From NCBI RefSeq assembly GCF_002947535.1, contig NZ_PUAP01000008.1:1-64000 (forward strand): a DNA stretch of 64,000 bases, read 5' to 3'. The notes under the pieces are model-generated. The model had not been told where the DNA came from and ran no database searches. It was given only the letters and a program-made list of their open reading frames with translations. Origin of the DNA: Enterococcus mundtii (GTDB lineage Bacteria > Bacillota > Bacilli > Lactobacillales > Enterococcaceae). Shown here piece after piece: positions 29,713 to 38,981 of this stretch. A program made the position numbers and the translations under genes. How positions within the stretch are numbered: position 1 is the stretch's first letter; each line of letters opens with the position of its first letter.

Positions 29713-30777
29713 TCACAAAATAATCAATTCTTTTGGTGAGTGAGTCAATACTCGATTTCCTTCAGCAGTGATCAATAAGTCATCTTCAATCCGGACACCA
29801 CCGATTCCTGGTAAGTAGATTCCTGGTTCATCCGTGATGACATTGCCCACAACAAATGGTTTCTCTGCTCGAGCAGATACGTTAGGACCTTCGTGGATCT
29901 CTAAGCCAATACCATGTCCAGTAGAGTGCCCGAATGCTTCACCATAGCCATATTTGCTGATGTAATCTCTTGCTATTGCGTCAAGTTGGACACCTGTGAC
30001 ACCAGGTTTGGCCACATCTAAAACTGCCAATTGGGCATCTAAGACGATTTGATAGATTTCTTTCAATTGTTCCCCTGGATCACCGATTGCAAACGTACGT
30101 GTCATATCAGAAACGTACCCTTCATAATAGCAACCAAAATCGATCGTGATCAAATCACCTTGTTCGATGATTTTTTTGCTAGCCACTCCGTGTGGCATTG
30201 CTGAACGAACACCACTCGCCACGATGGTTTCAAAAGACACACCTGATGCACCTAGTGAACGCATATAGAAATCTAATTGATTGGCGACCTCGATCTCCGT
30301 CATACCTGGTTGGATCATTTTTAAGATATGATCATAAGCCATATCAGCGATGCTACAAGCTTTTTCAATGATCACTAATTCATCTTCGTCTTTTACTTCA
30401 CGTAATTCTTCGATCATATCAGAAACTGGGATCAACTCTGCGTCAAGTAATTCTTCTAATACTGAATATTCTAAAAATGAAACCGTACGTTCTTCAAACG
30501 CTAGATTCGTCAATCCTTCTTTTCGAGTCAAATCAGCGACTTCCTCAAAAATCGGTGCGACATTTTTGATGATCTCAAAACCTTGTGCTTGAGCTGCTGC
30601 TTGTTCTGTATAACGGAAGTCCGTAATAAAGAAGGCTTTCTCTAATGTAATGACCGCTAACCCAGTGGTTCCTGTAAAATTAGTCAAATAGCGGAGATTG
30701 TAAGGACTTGTCACTAAAAATGAATCTAGATTCGCTTCTCGCATTTTTTTGCGTAACTTTTCTACTCGTAACATCAT
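29713..30777 (-). CDS. M24 family Xaa-Pro peptidase
   Basis: This is a cytosolic metallopeptidase of the pita-bread (M24B) fold. A creatinase-like N-terminal domain (1-125) precedes the catalytic domain. Metal ligands are visible in TIDFGCYYEGYVSDMTRTF (two Asp), FGHSTGHGIGLEIHE (His), DEPGIYLPG (Glu) and GVRIEDDLLIT (Glu). It cleaves X-Pro peptides; dipeptidase (PepQ) and aminopeptidase P (YqhT-like) are both possible, and the context beside the asp23/nusB genes favours the YqhT/PepP type. Length is 354 residues. AAGGA lies 7 nt before the first of two adjacent ATGs. Confidence 0.9.
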   Translation of the reverse strand: MMLRVEKLRKKMREANLDSFLVTSPYNLRYLTNFTGTTGLAVITLEKAFFITDFRYTEQAAAQAQGFEIIKNVAPIFEEVADLTRKEGLTNLAFEERTVSFLEYSVLEELLDAELIPVSDMIEELREVKDEDELVIIEKACSIADMAYDHILKMIQPGMTEIEVANQLDFYMRSLGASGVSFETIVASGVRSAMPHGVASKKIIEQGDLITIDFGCYYEGYVSDMTRTFAIGDPGEQLKEIYQIVLDAQLAVLDVAKPGVTGVQLDAIARDYISKYGYGEAFGHSTGHGIGLEIHEGPNVSARAEKPFVVGNVITDEPGIYLPGIGGVRIEDDLLITAEGNRVLTHSPKELIIL

Positions 30778-30867
30778 GTGTAAATTCCTTCTTTCTTTGC
30801 ACTCTTTTTATCATTATAGCAAACTTTCTTTTTTAAAGGCATAGGAAAGATAAATTCCTTCAACAGA

Positions 30868-30918
30868 AACGAACAAAGCGTTTTGACTTGGGCTTTTTCC
30901 CAAGTCAAAACGCTTTAT
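30868..30918 (-). terminator. terminator after the GlsB-like gene
   Basis: An 18-bp perfect inverted repeat (30875-30892 with 30899-30916) around a 6-nt loop lies just past the stop of the GlsB-like gene. The following T-run is short, so efficiency is uncertain. Confidence 0.7.
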
Positions 30919-30928
30919 GCTTTCATTT

Positions 30929-31174
30929 CTAAGATCTTTTACCAAAGAAAAATGAGACAACAGCAACTAAGATCACTGCCCCTAAAATAGATGGAATAAG
31001 TGCCATACCAGCAGCGCTTGGTCCCCAGTTGCCAAAAATCGCTTGACCGATCGTCGAACCAATCAAACCAGCAATAATATTTGTGATACATCCCATTGAA
31101 TTACCTTTACTTGTGATTGCTCCAGCAATCGCTCCAATGATTGCACCAACAATCAATGTCCATAACCAACTCAT
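30929..31174 (-). CDS. GlsB/YeaQ/YmgE-family membrane protein
   Basis: This 81-residue hydrophobic protein starts MSWLWTLIVGAIIGAIAGAI and has Gly-rich transmembrane segments (CITNIIAGLIGSTIGQAIFG and ALIPSILGAVILVAVVSFFFG) typical of the YeaQ/YmgE 'transglycosylase-associated' family. In enterococci GlsB proteins partner Gls24 in stress tolerance, but there is no gls24 beside this one. The start at 31174 has GGGAGG upstream; the frame from 31210 reads through that site. Confidence 0.88.
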   Translation of the reverse strand: MSWLWTLIVGAIIGAIAGAITSKGNSMGCITNIIAGLIGSTIGQAIFGNWGPSAAGMALIPSILGAVILVAVVSFFFGKRS

Positions 31175-31251
31175 CGTATAACCTCCCTCTTTACTCTTTA
31201 AGTTTATCATAAGAAATAAAAAGCAAGCAAACGATGAGGGCTAGCTACAAA

Positions 31252-31626
31252 TCATTTACGCTTGAAAATACCGATCACGCCTCGCTTGACTACGTCGACC
31301 AAACTTAAAGAGCGAACCATGTGACTTGGATCAACATACTTACGGACTGCTCGTAAAACTTCCTTGGGATGTTTTGCAGAAAATGAATAGGTTCCATTTT
31401 TCTTTGTGCGAATAGCAAAACGTGGAATCCATTTTCCTTTGAACATCACCGAGGCAATCACGACATCTACCTCTTCCCATGGGATCTGGACGAATTTGCG
31501 CGCATCACGATCATTGTAAAATTCAAAACCTTTGTCACCGATCATGATTTTCCCATATTCTGCCACACCTAGATAAGATGTCGCATTCATCGTTAAGTCA
31601 ACTTTTGTATTCAGCGATTGTACCAT
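31252..31626 (-). CDS. manO: DUF956 family protein (ManO-like)
   Basis: This soluble 124-residue protein begins MVQSLNTKVDLTMNATSYLG and belongs to DUF956, almost always linked to mannose-family PTS operons and named ManO in lactobacilli. Its function is not defined. GGAG lies 8 nt before the ATG at 31626. It follows the PTS genes but is separated from them by a terminator-like hairpin and about 300 bp, so expression may be reduced or separate from the rest of the operon. Confidence 0.85.
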   Translation of the reverse strand: MVQSLNTKVDLTMNATSYLGVAEYGKIMIGDKGFEFYNDRDARKFVQIPWEEVDVVIASVMFKGKWIPRFAIRTKKNGTYSFSAKHPKEVLRAVRKYVDPSHMVRSLSLVDVVKRGVIGIFKRK

Positions 31627-31861
31627 TTCAATCACTCCATTTCTAAACAATCTAAAGTTCCGGTAATCAAAAATCTTACCGTTTCCATGATTTGGCTATT
31701 CGTTCAGTTTAGCCTCACTTTTTTCCTTGTATCATCAAAGACATCTTATCATAAATAGTATGTCTTTTCGAGCATAGATACTACCTCTAACAAACGGTTT
31801 TCCACAATCGTGTACCATTCGATCAGAACAGTGATAATGTACAGTCTCGTCGCCTTCTATG

Positions 31862-31910
31862 AAAAAAGCTGCAACAAAAATCAACGATTGATTTCTGTCA
31901 CAGCTTCTTT
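31862..31910 (-). terminator. terminator after mannose PTS IID gene
   Basis: On the minus strand an imperfect hairpin (AAGCTGTGACAGAAATCAA .. TTGATTTTTGTTGCAGCTT) is followed by TTTTTT. Nothing else recognisable lies in 31627-31861. Confidence 0.75.
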
Positions 31911-31929
31911 AACATCTTATTGACTTAGA

Positions 31930-32844
31930 TTACATTAATCCGATTAAGTGGAAGACAATACCCACTACGAATAATCCAAGAATGATAACGATTGGTGAAA
32001 CTTTTTTCTTCAATAACCACATACAGAACAATGTTAGTAACAATGCAGCTAATCCAGGGATCAAGCTGTCTAAGTTGTCTTGTAATGTTGTTACTTTGTA
32101 GTCAGATAGAGAAAGGCCAGCTGCTTGTTGTTCTAACGCACTCTTGATACCTTCAGCACCTGCAGGTAAGCTATTCCAATCAATGTAAGCACCTTCGTCA
32201 AGTTTAACGCTTGATACTACTGGCGCAAAGCCAATCGATACCCAACGGTTAACTAATGAACCCAAGATGAACATACCTAAGATTGATGCACCTTTAGTGA
32301 TGTCTTGCAACAAACCACCAGATAAATCTTCTGTGATCTTAGAACCAGCTTTATAGCCGAATTCTTGTGTGTACCACATAAATGCCATACGGATGATATT
32401 CCAAGCAACGAAATAAATGATTGGGCCTAAGATATTTCCAGCCATTGCTAGAGAAGCAGCTAGAGCTCCAAGGATTGGTCTTACTGTAAACCAGAAGACT
32501 GGATCACCGATACCAGCTAAAGGTCCCATCATACCAACCTTAACCCCTTGAATCGCAACATCGTCAACAGGTGCGCCATTTGCACGTTCTTCTTCCAGTG
32601 CAAGAGTTACCCCTAAAATTGGTGAAGCAACATATGGATGTGTGTTGAAGAACTCTAAATGACGTGTCAACGCAGCCGCACGGTCTTCTTTTGTTTTATA
32701 TAATTTTTTGATCGCTGGGATCATTGAGAATGCCCAACCACCATTTTGCATACGTTCGTAGTTCCAAGATCCTTGAAGGAAAGTCGAACGCAACCAAACA
32801 GAAATACGATCTTTTTTAGATAATTGAATTCTTTCTTCTGCCAT
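31930..32844 (-). CDS. manZ: mannose-family PTS permease component IID
   Basis: IID is the second membrane subunit of mannose-type PTS transporters and with IIC forms the sugar channel. The N-terminal segment SVWLRSTFLQGSWNYERMQNGGWAFSMIPAI and the MMGPLAGIGDPVFWFTVRP motif are family hallmarks, and the C-terminal transmembrane stretch begins LDSLIPGLAALLLTLFCMW. Length is 304 residues. It is the last of four PTS genes in the ManR-controlled operon. Such IIC/IID pairs are also receptors for class IIa bacteriocins in enterococci (known family fact). Confidence 0.96.
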   Translation of the reverse strand: MAEERIQLSKKDRISVWLRSTFLQGSWNYERMQNGGWAFSMIPAIKKLYKTKEDRAAALTRHLEFFNTHPYVASPILGVTLALEEERANGAPVDDVAIQGVKVGMMGPLAGIGDPVFWFTVRPILGALAASLAMAGNILGPIIYFVAWNIIRMAFMWYTQEFGYKAGSKITEDLSGGLLQDITKGASILGMFILGSLVNRWVSIGFAPVVSSVKLDEGAYIDWNSLPAGAEGIKSALEQQAAGLSLSDYKVTTLQDNLDSLIPGLAALLLTLFCMWLLKKKVSPIVIILGLFVVGIVFHLIGLM

Positions 32845-32860
32845 TTCGTGAACGCCTCCT

Positions 32861-33667
32861 TTAATAGTTATCGATGATATCGCCTAGTGGGTCACCAGTA
32901 TTTGAGCTTCCGCCGTTACCTGAACCACCTTGTTTAGAAAGTGCCAAGTAAATAAGAGCTAAAGCAATACCGATTGCGCCTAGACCGATAAGAGTGATTT
33001 CTGATACAGTTGCCAATACAAAACCGATTGCAAAGAATGGCCATACTTCTTTTGTAGCCATCATGTTGATAACCATCGCGTAACCTACGGCAACGACCAT
33101 TCCACCACCGATAGCTAAACCGTCTGTCAACCAAACAGGCATAGATTCAAGTAAGCTTCTTACTGGACCTTCACCGATTGCTAAGATCAAACCAGCAGGG
33201 ATCGCAATACGAACACCTTGCATACAGATTGCAACGATATGCCATAATTCAACTTTTCTAAAGTTACCATCTTTTGCAGCAGCATCCATCAAATGAACAA
33301 ACGCTGTCGCAATCGTACGACAAATGATTGTTAATAATAAACCAGCAACAGCAAGTGGCACAGCAATCGCGATTGCTGAAGAAACGCCGCCTGAACCTTG
33401 ACCACCTAAAACTAAAATAATTGCAGATGCAACAGATGCTAACGCAGCATCGGGAGCGACAGCGGCACCGATATTTGCCCAACCTAAAGCGATCATTTGT
33501 AATGTACCACCCAAGATAAGACAAGGAACTAGATTTCCAGTTACTAAGCCGATCAACGTACATGCAACAACTGGTTGATGGAATTGAAATTCATCAAGAA
33601 TTCCTTCCATACCAGCTAAAAATGCAACGATGATGACTAAGATCACTTGAATAATATTTAAATCCAT
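32861..33667 (-). CDS. manY: mannose-family PTS permease component IIC
   Basis: This polytopic membrane protein (268 residues) carries the IIC (EII-Sor) motifs GMEGILDEFQFHQPVVACTLIGLVTGN, LGWANIGAAVAPDAALASVAS and AIPAGLILAIGEGPV. It forms the sugar translocation unit with IID. It ends with a Gly/Ser-rich tail (GGSGNGGSSNTGDPLGD). It lies 32 bp after the IIAB gene. Confidence 0.96.
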   Translation of the reverse strand: MDLNIIQVILVIIVAFLAGMEGILDEFQFHQPVVACTLIGLVTGNLVPCLILGGTLQMIALGWANIGAAVAPDAALASVASAIILVLGGQGSGGVSSAIAIAVPLAVAGLLLTIICRTIATAFVHLMDAAAKDGNFRKVELWHIVAICMQGVRIAIPAGLILAIGEGPVRSLLESMPVWLTDGLAIGGGMVVAVGYAMVINMMATKEVWPFFAIGFVLATVSEITLIGLGAIGIALALIYLALSKQGGSGNGGSSNTGDPLGDIIDNY

Positions 33668-33699
33668 GATAGTAATCCTCCATTTTTTCTGATAATTAA

Positions 33700-34671
33700 T
33701 TAAGCACGATTTTTTAATTCATCTTGCGCTTTTTTCAAAATTTCATCCATGTTTCCTTTAGAGTCATTCGGTACTTTACGTACATCGAATTTCACGCCAG
33801 ATTCTTTCAATTTATTGAATGAATCAATATCATCTTGACTGAAAGCAAGTACTTTATTTGGTTGTACTTTACCTGGAGAATGCGCCATTGATCCGACGTT
33901 CACTGTTTCTAATGGTACGCCGCCTTCAACTGCACGCACGACATCTTGAGGATTTTCAAACAATAGCAATGCGCGTTGACCACCAAAATGTTGATCGTCT
34001 TTTGCAAGTTTGATCATTTGTTCAACTGGTACAACGTGAGCTTTGACACCAGGAGGTGCAGCTTGTTGGATCAATTTTTTACGTAACTCATCTTTTGCTA
34101 CGGCATCAGATACAACGATGATACGTGTTGGATTTGTTGTTTTTGTCCAAGCAGTTGCTACTTGTCCATGCAACAAACGTGAATCAATACGTGCTAAAAC
34201 ATAAGTGAACTTACCAGGTGTCCCTGAAGGTGCAGCTTCTTGTGCCACAGCTTTTGTTTCAACTACTGGTTCTAATTCTTCCGGTTTGACTTTCACACCT
34301 TCTTTTGCTGTTTCAATGATATGAGCAGCAATTTCATGTGCTGATTCCATTGAAAAACGTGAAGCATATGCTTCAATCAGCATAGGCAAGTTCAAACCAC
34401 TTACGATTGCCCACTTATCTTTGTGTTCTTCAAATAATGTGTTTGATTGATTGAACGGTGTTCCGCCCCATAAATCAACTAAGAATAAGACTTCGTCTTG
34501 GTTATCGAAGGAAGCGACTGCTTCTTCTAATTTGGCTCTCAAGTCATCTGGACCTTCACTCGGTTGTAAAACAACAGCTTTGACGTTTTCTTGTTCGCCA
34601 AAGATCATTGAACCCGACTGTAAGATTCCTTCAGCAAATTGCCCATGACTTGCTAGGATAATCCCTACCAT
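33700..34671 (-). CDS. manX: mannose-family PTS component IIAB
   Basis: This cytoplasmic phosphotransfer protein has an N-terminal IIA domain (MVGIILASHGQFAEGI; His9 is the HPr-phosphorylated residue), a Pro/Ala-rich linker at about 135-165 and a C-terminal IIB domain (LARIDSRLLHGQVATAWTK, phospho-His in LLHGQ). The start at 34671 is preceded by TAGGAGG. Length is 323 residues. It passes phosphate to incoming mannose, glucose or glucosamine. Phosphorylated IIB probably also signals to the PRDs of ManR. Confidence 0.96.
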   Translation of the reverse strand: MVGIILASHGQFAEGILQSGSMIFGEQENVKAVVLQPSEGPDDLRAKLEEAVASFDNQDEVLFLVDLWGGTPFNQSNTLFEEHKDKWAIVSGLNLPMLIEAYASRFSMESAHEIAAHIIETAKEGVKVKPEELEPVVETKAVAQEAAPSGTPGKFTYVLARIDSRLLHGQVATAWTKTTNPTRIIVVSDAVAKDELRKKLIQQAAPPGVKAHVVPVEQMIKLAKDDQHFGGQRALLLFENPQDVVRAVEGGVPLETVNVGSMAHSPGKVQPNKVLAFSQDDIDSFNKLKESGVKFDVRKVPNDSKGNMDEILKKAQDELKNRA

Positions 34672-34771
34672 ATTTATACCTCCTACTTCTTTTTGTTGTA
34701 ACAAAATCAAAAATAAAAATAAGTGCTTGCCTTTGACAACAGATACATTTGACCGTTACGCAACAACAATT

Positions 34772-35263
34772 TTATGCTTTCTTGGCTTTGGTCAGTAATT
34801 CCATCAAAAAGATTTTCCGATCAGCAGGCACCTTCCGAATCTCCAACTCCACACCTTGGCCATCCAAAAAATGAAAGGCTTCGATATCTCGTTGATCGAC
34901 GGACACAAAATTTGTGATCATGGTTTTCCCTTCAGAAAAACTCATTCCCCCGATATTTAGAGAATCAATTCGGATACCACTTCGGACAATTTTCTCAACG
35001 TCTTTAGGATTAGTAAATAAAAGCATCACTTTCGTTCGCGCTAAGAGCCCACTCTCAAAGATCTGGATCATCTTTTCAACAGTGATGACATTTGCCATGA
35101 TCCCTGGTGGAGCAGCTTCTTTTAGAAGAAACTTTCTTAACTTGTCTTTCGCTACTACGTCACTTATGACGATGATACGTTCAACGCCAGTCAACTTAGA
35201 CCAGACAGTTGCAACTTGCCCATGGATCAAACGATCATCTATACGTGCTAATCGAATATCCAT
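34772..35263 (-). CDS. stand-alone mannose-family PTS IIB protein
   Basis: A separate 163-residue IIB domain (MDIRLARIDDRLIHGQVATVWSKL, phospho-His in LIHGQ; C-terminal VELEIRKVPADRKIFLMELL) is the first gene of the PTS operon, about 80 bp downstream of a -24/-12 promoter. Because a full IIAB follows, this copy is redundant for phosphotransfer and more likely has a sensory role, modulating the PRD-containing activator. That role is inference. It is clearly paralogous to the IIB half of the IIAB protein. Confidence 0.93.
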   Translation of the reverse strand: MDIRLARIDDRLIHGQVATVWSKLTGVERIIVISDVVAKDKLRKFLLKEAAPPGIMANVITVEKMIQIFESGLLARTKVMLLFTNPKDVEKIVRSGIRIDSLNIGGMSFSEGKTMITNFVSVDQRDIEAFHFLDGQGVELEIRKVPADRKIFLMELLTKAKKA

Positions 35264-35349
35264 TCGTAAATCTCCTTTTTATTAAATCACTACTCAAAAC
35301 ATCTTCCCACTTCTGTCGGAAGAATTTCCGTTAAGCACACTTTATTAAA

Positions 35350-35365
35350 AGCAAGAACCGTGCCA
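35350..35365 (-). promoter_or_regulatory. sigma-54 (-24/-12) promoter of the mannose PTS operon
   Basis: The minus strand reads TGGCACGGTTCTTGCT, an exact match to the sigma-54 consensus TGGCAC-N5-TTGCT. It lies about 87 bp before the IIB start codon and is flanked by the ManR/LevR-type activator gene, as in other Firmicutes mannose PTS loci. Confidence 0.93.
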
Positions 35366-35408
35366 ACTTTTAATAGATACACTGCCTTATTTAATGGTTT
35401 CTTATACA

Positions 35409-35453
35409 ATACACAAAAACGATACACTATAACAGTGTATCGTTTTTGTGTAT
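35409..35453 (-). terminator. 20-bp perfect inverted repeat at the manR stop codon
   Basis: The arms at 35409-35428 and 35434-35453 are perfectly complementary around a 5-nt loop, and the manR stop codon (35427-35429) lies at the arm/loop junction. It probably terminates manR transcripts before the sigma-54 promoter of the next operon. Confidence 0.7.
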
Positions 35454-38282
35454 ATCTTCATTAGTGTATTCTTTTTTCTCCAAATGATTATTGATCATTT
35501 TTAGCAGATAATACACTTCTTCCATCGGAAACTTCACCTTGATTTTTTCTTCTAAATATTTCAAAGGCTCGATTATTTTAATATATAGCGGATCATTCTT
35601 GATCGAATGGATGTCTTGATTTTCTACAGAGAGCGGTTCACCTAAGATGACACGCTCAATCATTCCCGCCGCATGTAAGACAAGGTTGATCATAAATCCG
35701 TATTCTTTTACATCGATGTCACTTGCATCCATCAATCCATCTGCAAATTTCCAAAGGGGATCAATCAATTTTTCTCCATTGATAAAGGCAAAATTATCTG
35801 CGATAAACGACACACATGTGCTTTTTGCTGTTTCTTCATTTAATAAAACATCTTCAGTTTCATCTAACTCCGACTCTAACAATAGTTGATCTAAAATCAC
35901 TTCAATGTTTTGATCAATGAATCTTTCTAAAGGAATAAACGGTGCATCGATATGCGGATCAGTAATGCCAGTTGTGGCAATGATTTGATAGTTTTTTTGG
36001 ATCTTTGGTAGCTTGGTTTTCAAATCAATGATCGACAAGGCAATCACTTCCAATTGCGCTTCTTGTCTTTTGCTGACTGCACGTTCGATCAAAGATTTGA
36101 TTCGTTGTGCTGTTCCTTCACCTGACGCACAGATCGCCACTACAGCTTTGCGTTGTTTGTCGTCGACTTCTGGAACATTTCCACTTGAGACTTCTGCATA
36201 CCCTCGAAAATTCTTCAAGGACTCATAAAGCAAATCAAGATCAGTTCCTAGCACCGACACTTTACGCACGGTTTCTAAAACTAAAGAAGTCGTGACCATA
36301 TCAACTGTTCGGACAGGGATTCCGGTGTCTTGCTGTATTTGGGCATTGAAGGACGCAAGTGAACCCATATCCACTAGAAGAATCGTCCCACTCCCCTCAT
36401 CTACTTCTTGCACACTACGCTCGATCCGACTTAATGCAGTTTTCGGGTCCATGTCTAATGGCATATCCACTGCGCGGACGTTATCCGCATCTAGCAGCTG
36501 TTGCACCACTTGAACCATGCTGCTTGCGGTACTATTGCCATGTGCAGCCACAACGACCCCGATCCGACCACTCGCTTGATTTGCTCGTAACGAAACAAGC
36601 AGAACAGTCAAATAATAATCTTCACTTTCTGGGATCTCCACTTGGAAATACGTTTCGATATGTTGGCGTACTTCTTTTGCCAGCGAGTATTCCTCAGGAA
36701 AATCAATCGCCATCTCACGGATATTATCATTCGTATGCCGCTCTTCTCCTAAATGGATTCGTTTTAGAAAAGAACTGATATGCAGACTCATCGCATAAAT
36801 AAAATTTTGCTGAAATTCATAAGGCAAAGATTGCTTCACCATGAGATAAATCTGATTCGTTACTTCAATGATTTTAGGATCGACAAATTCCGCCAACTTA
36901 TTATCTGCATTAAATGAAAAACCGTGATCTTTATAGAATGACTTTAAATGGATATTGATATCTGTTGAGATAAAATGATTGATTGCTTCTTGATCCAATC
37001 CATCTGACTTTAACAAAGCAGCTTTATCACCAATAATGTCGTAAAGATTATAAGGCAACTCGTAGGAATCTGCTTGTAACTGCATCACATCATCGTTTGG
37101 AAAAACGGTGATTTTAGGGTCAAGGATCTTGGATAACTCTGCCATCTCTTTTCGATTACTTGCCAGTTGGATCAATCCACTACGAATTCCTTCAGTTAAA
37201 TCATCGATCGTGATCGAGATTTCAGGTTTGTTCATGTGATTCAAAAATCCGCGTGCACAAACTAATTGGATATTCGATTTCAACTGTCCGATGTTCCCGT
37301 AAGTAACACTGCCTATTAGCGCTTTCACAACATCTTCTGTTAAAGAAATTTTTCTTTGCGTACGATTCGCTTCGTGAGCAATCATGATTTTGACTAAATC
37401 GATTTTTTCATTCGCTGGACGTCGATCAAAAGCAGGTAACTTGATATTGATCGGAATACGACGAACAAAGGTCTCAAGTAACGCCGAACCTGGATCTTCA
37501 GTCGTTGCGCCGACGATCCGAACATTCGCTTCATGAGATTTCGTGGTTTCGCCCAATCGGCTATAGGTACCATGGTCCATAAAATAAAAAATCATTTCTT
37601 GTCCTTCAGGTGGGAGTCGATGAATTTCATCCAAGAAAAGCATCCCGCCGTCCGCCTGATCAATAATCCCCATTTTCTCTTCTTCTGCACCTGTAAACGC
37701 ACCTTTGACATAACCGAACAAATGACTCATCAATAATTCAGGGTTATTAGCATAGTCCGCACAGTTAAAAACGATCAGCTCTGTGTTTTCTTCCACCACA
37801 TGATTGGTTTTAGCAAAATGGAACATTGCATGAGCAAAATAGGTCTTTCCAGAACCAGTCGGTCCAGTGATCAAACAGTTCAATCCTCTTGGGGGATACA
37901 AAATGGCGGCTTTTGCTTGTTCCACTGAGTTTTTCATACTGCCATTTGCACCAATGATCTTGGCAAAAATATCTTTCGTATCTACTTGAAGACTCGGTTT
38001 TTTCACACTAGTTATTTCTTCTTTATAACTAGGTACATATTTGGATAATGGCTTTTCAATGATCGGACTTTCTTGATAGACATACCGAACCGGACGACCA
38101 TCGGTTTTCTTCAACTTTCCTTCACGTACCAATTTATTGAGATCTTTACTGCTATTGGTACGCTGGATACCCAAAACTTCCGCAATCTCTTGGGTCGTTA
38201 CACCTTGATCATTTTCTTCTATAGATAAATGAGCGGTCTTTTCTTTGACATACGTATAAATTCGGTCAATTCGTTTTGCCAA
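35427..38282 (-). CDS. manR: ManR/MptR (LevR-type) sigma-54-dependent PTS activator
   Basis: This 951-residue regulator has an N-terminal HTH (about 1-60), an AAA+ sigma-54-interaction domain (Walker A GPTGSGKTYFAHAM; the sigma-54-contacting loop GAFTGAEEEK), and a C-terminal half with a PTS regulation domain, an EIIA-like domain (VGVVVAAHGNSTASSMVQVV with its His), an EIIB-like domain and a second PRD. It remodels RNA polymerase at the -24/-12 promoter 60 bp downstream. PTS phosphorylation of its PRD/EIIA histidines should tune activity. The start codon is TTG behind AAAAGGGGCG. Confidence 0.96.
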   Translation of the reverse strand: MAKRIDRIYTYVKEKTAHLSIEENDQGVTTQEIAEVLGIQRTNSSKDLNKLVREGKLKKTDGRPVRYVYQESPIIEKPLSKYVPSYKEEITSVKKPSLQVDTKDIFAKIIGANGSMKNSVEQAKAAILYPPRGLNCLITGPTGSGKTYFAHAMFHFAKTNHVVEENTELIVFNCADYANNPELLMSHLFGYVKGAFTGAEEEKMGIIDQADGGMLFLDEIHRLPPEGQEMIFYFMDHGTYSRLGETTKSHEANVRIVGATTEDPGSALLETFVRRIPINIKLPAFDRRPANEKIDLVKIMIAHEANRTQRKISLTEDVVKALIGSVTYGNIGQLKSNIQLVCARGFLNHMNKPEISITIDDLTEGIRSGLIQLASNRKEMAELSKILDPKITVFPNDDVMQLQADSYELPYNLYDIIGDKAALLKSDGLDQEAINHFISTDINIHLKSFYKDHGFSFNADNKLAEFVDPKIIEVTNQIYLMVKQSLPYEFQQNFIYAMSLHISSFLKRIHLGEERHTNDNIREMAIDFPEEYSLAKEVRQHIETYFQVEIPESEDYYLTVLLVSLRANQASGRIGVVVAAHGNSTASSMVQVVQQLLDADNVRAVDMPLDMDPKTALSRIERSVQEVDEGSGTILLVDMGSLASFNAQIQQDTGIPVRTVDMVTTSLVLETVRKVSVLGTDLDLLYESLKNFRGYAEVSSGNVPEVDDKQRKAVVAICASGEGTAQRIKSLIERAVSKRQEAQLEVIALSIIDLKTKLPKIQKNYQIIATTGITDPHIDAPFIPLERFIDQNIEVILDQLLLESELDETEDVLLNEETAKSTCVSFIADNFAFINGEKLIDPLWKFADGLMDASDIDVKEYGFMINLVLHAAGMIERVILGEPLSVENQDIHSIKNDPLYIKIIEPLKYLEEKIKVKFPMEEVYYLLKMINNHLEKKEYTNEDIHKNDTLL

Positions 38283-38317
38283 TATTTTCGCCCCTTTTCT
38301 CTTGTCCTTAAAACCTT

Positions 38318-38346
38318 ATACTATTGATTTAATTACTATTCGTCAA
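38318..38346 (-). promoter_or_regulatory. candidate sigma-A promoter of manR
   Basis: On the minus strand TTGACG, 17 bp, TAGTAT ends about 35 bp before the manR start. The remaining upstream sequence (38347-38629) shows no gene that I can support. Confidence 0.55.
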
Positions 38347-38628
38347 CTATTTATATCAAAATGAAAACAGATACATTCAAAACAAATAAATAACGATAGT
38401 TGTTTATTTGCCAAGTAATTTTTACGACTCAAACTATTAATGTCTTTTATTATTTAGCAGAAAATGTAATCTCTTTTTTTATTTGACGGAATCTTTTTCC
38501 CTTTCTCACTAAAAAAGTAAATCAACTGTTTTCACATCAAATAATTCTTCAAACGCAAAAAAAGCCTACCTCTTGTTGATCCAGAGAGAAGAGTCAAAAG
38601 GATAGTCAATTTTAATCCACAGAAAAAT

Positions 38629-38665
38629 TAAAAAGCTCTACCCCTTGCCACGCAAGGAATAGAGC
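38629..38665 (-). terminator. terminator after rpmA
   Basis: On the minus strand GCTCTATTCCTTGC pairs with GCAAGGGGTAGAGC, followed by TTTTTAATTTTT, ten bases past the rpmA stop. Confidence 0.88.
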
Positions 38666-38675
38666 CGACTGTTCA

Positions 38676-38969
38676 TTAAGCTTCTTGAGCTACTGGATAA
38701 ACAGACACTTGTTTTTTGTCGCGGCCTTTACGTTCAAAACGAACAACACCGTCAACTTTAGCAAATAAAGTGTCATCTCCACCAATACCTACGTTCACAC
38801 CTGGATAAATTTTTGTTCCGCGTTGGCGGTAAAGAATTGATCCACCTGTAACTGTTTGTCCGTCAGCACGTTTTGCACCTAGACGTTTTGATTCTGAGTC
38901 ACGGCCGTTAGATGTAGAACCGCCACCTTTTTTGTGGGCGAATAATTGTAGATTCATTGTTAACAACAT
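38676..38969 (-). CDS. rpmA: ribosomal protein L27 precursor
   Basis: L27 lies at the peptidyl-transferase centre of the 50S subunit. The predicted precursor starts [20 protein letters not shown]. The motif [10 protein letters not shown] is the Firmicutes-type cleavage site processed by Prp, which is encoded immediately upstream. The start at 38969 sits 8 nt after AGGAGG; the longer frame from 38978 reads through that site. The precursor is 97 residues. Confidence 0.98.
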   Translation of the reverse strand: MLLTMNLQLFAHKKGGGSTSNGRDSESKRLGAKRADGQTVTGGSILYRQRGTKIYPGVNVGIGGDDTLFAKVDGVVRFERKGRDKKQVSVYPVAQEA

Positions 38970-38981
38970 GGTCTGCACCTC

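Noticed and set aside
33264-33563. 99-residue Cys/Trp/Arg-rich open frame on the minus strand inside the IIC gene
   Set aside because: It is an out-of-frame shadow of the membrane protein gene, with composition produced by hydrophobic codons read in another frame and no ribosome binding site.
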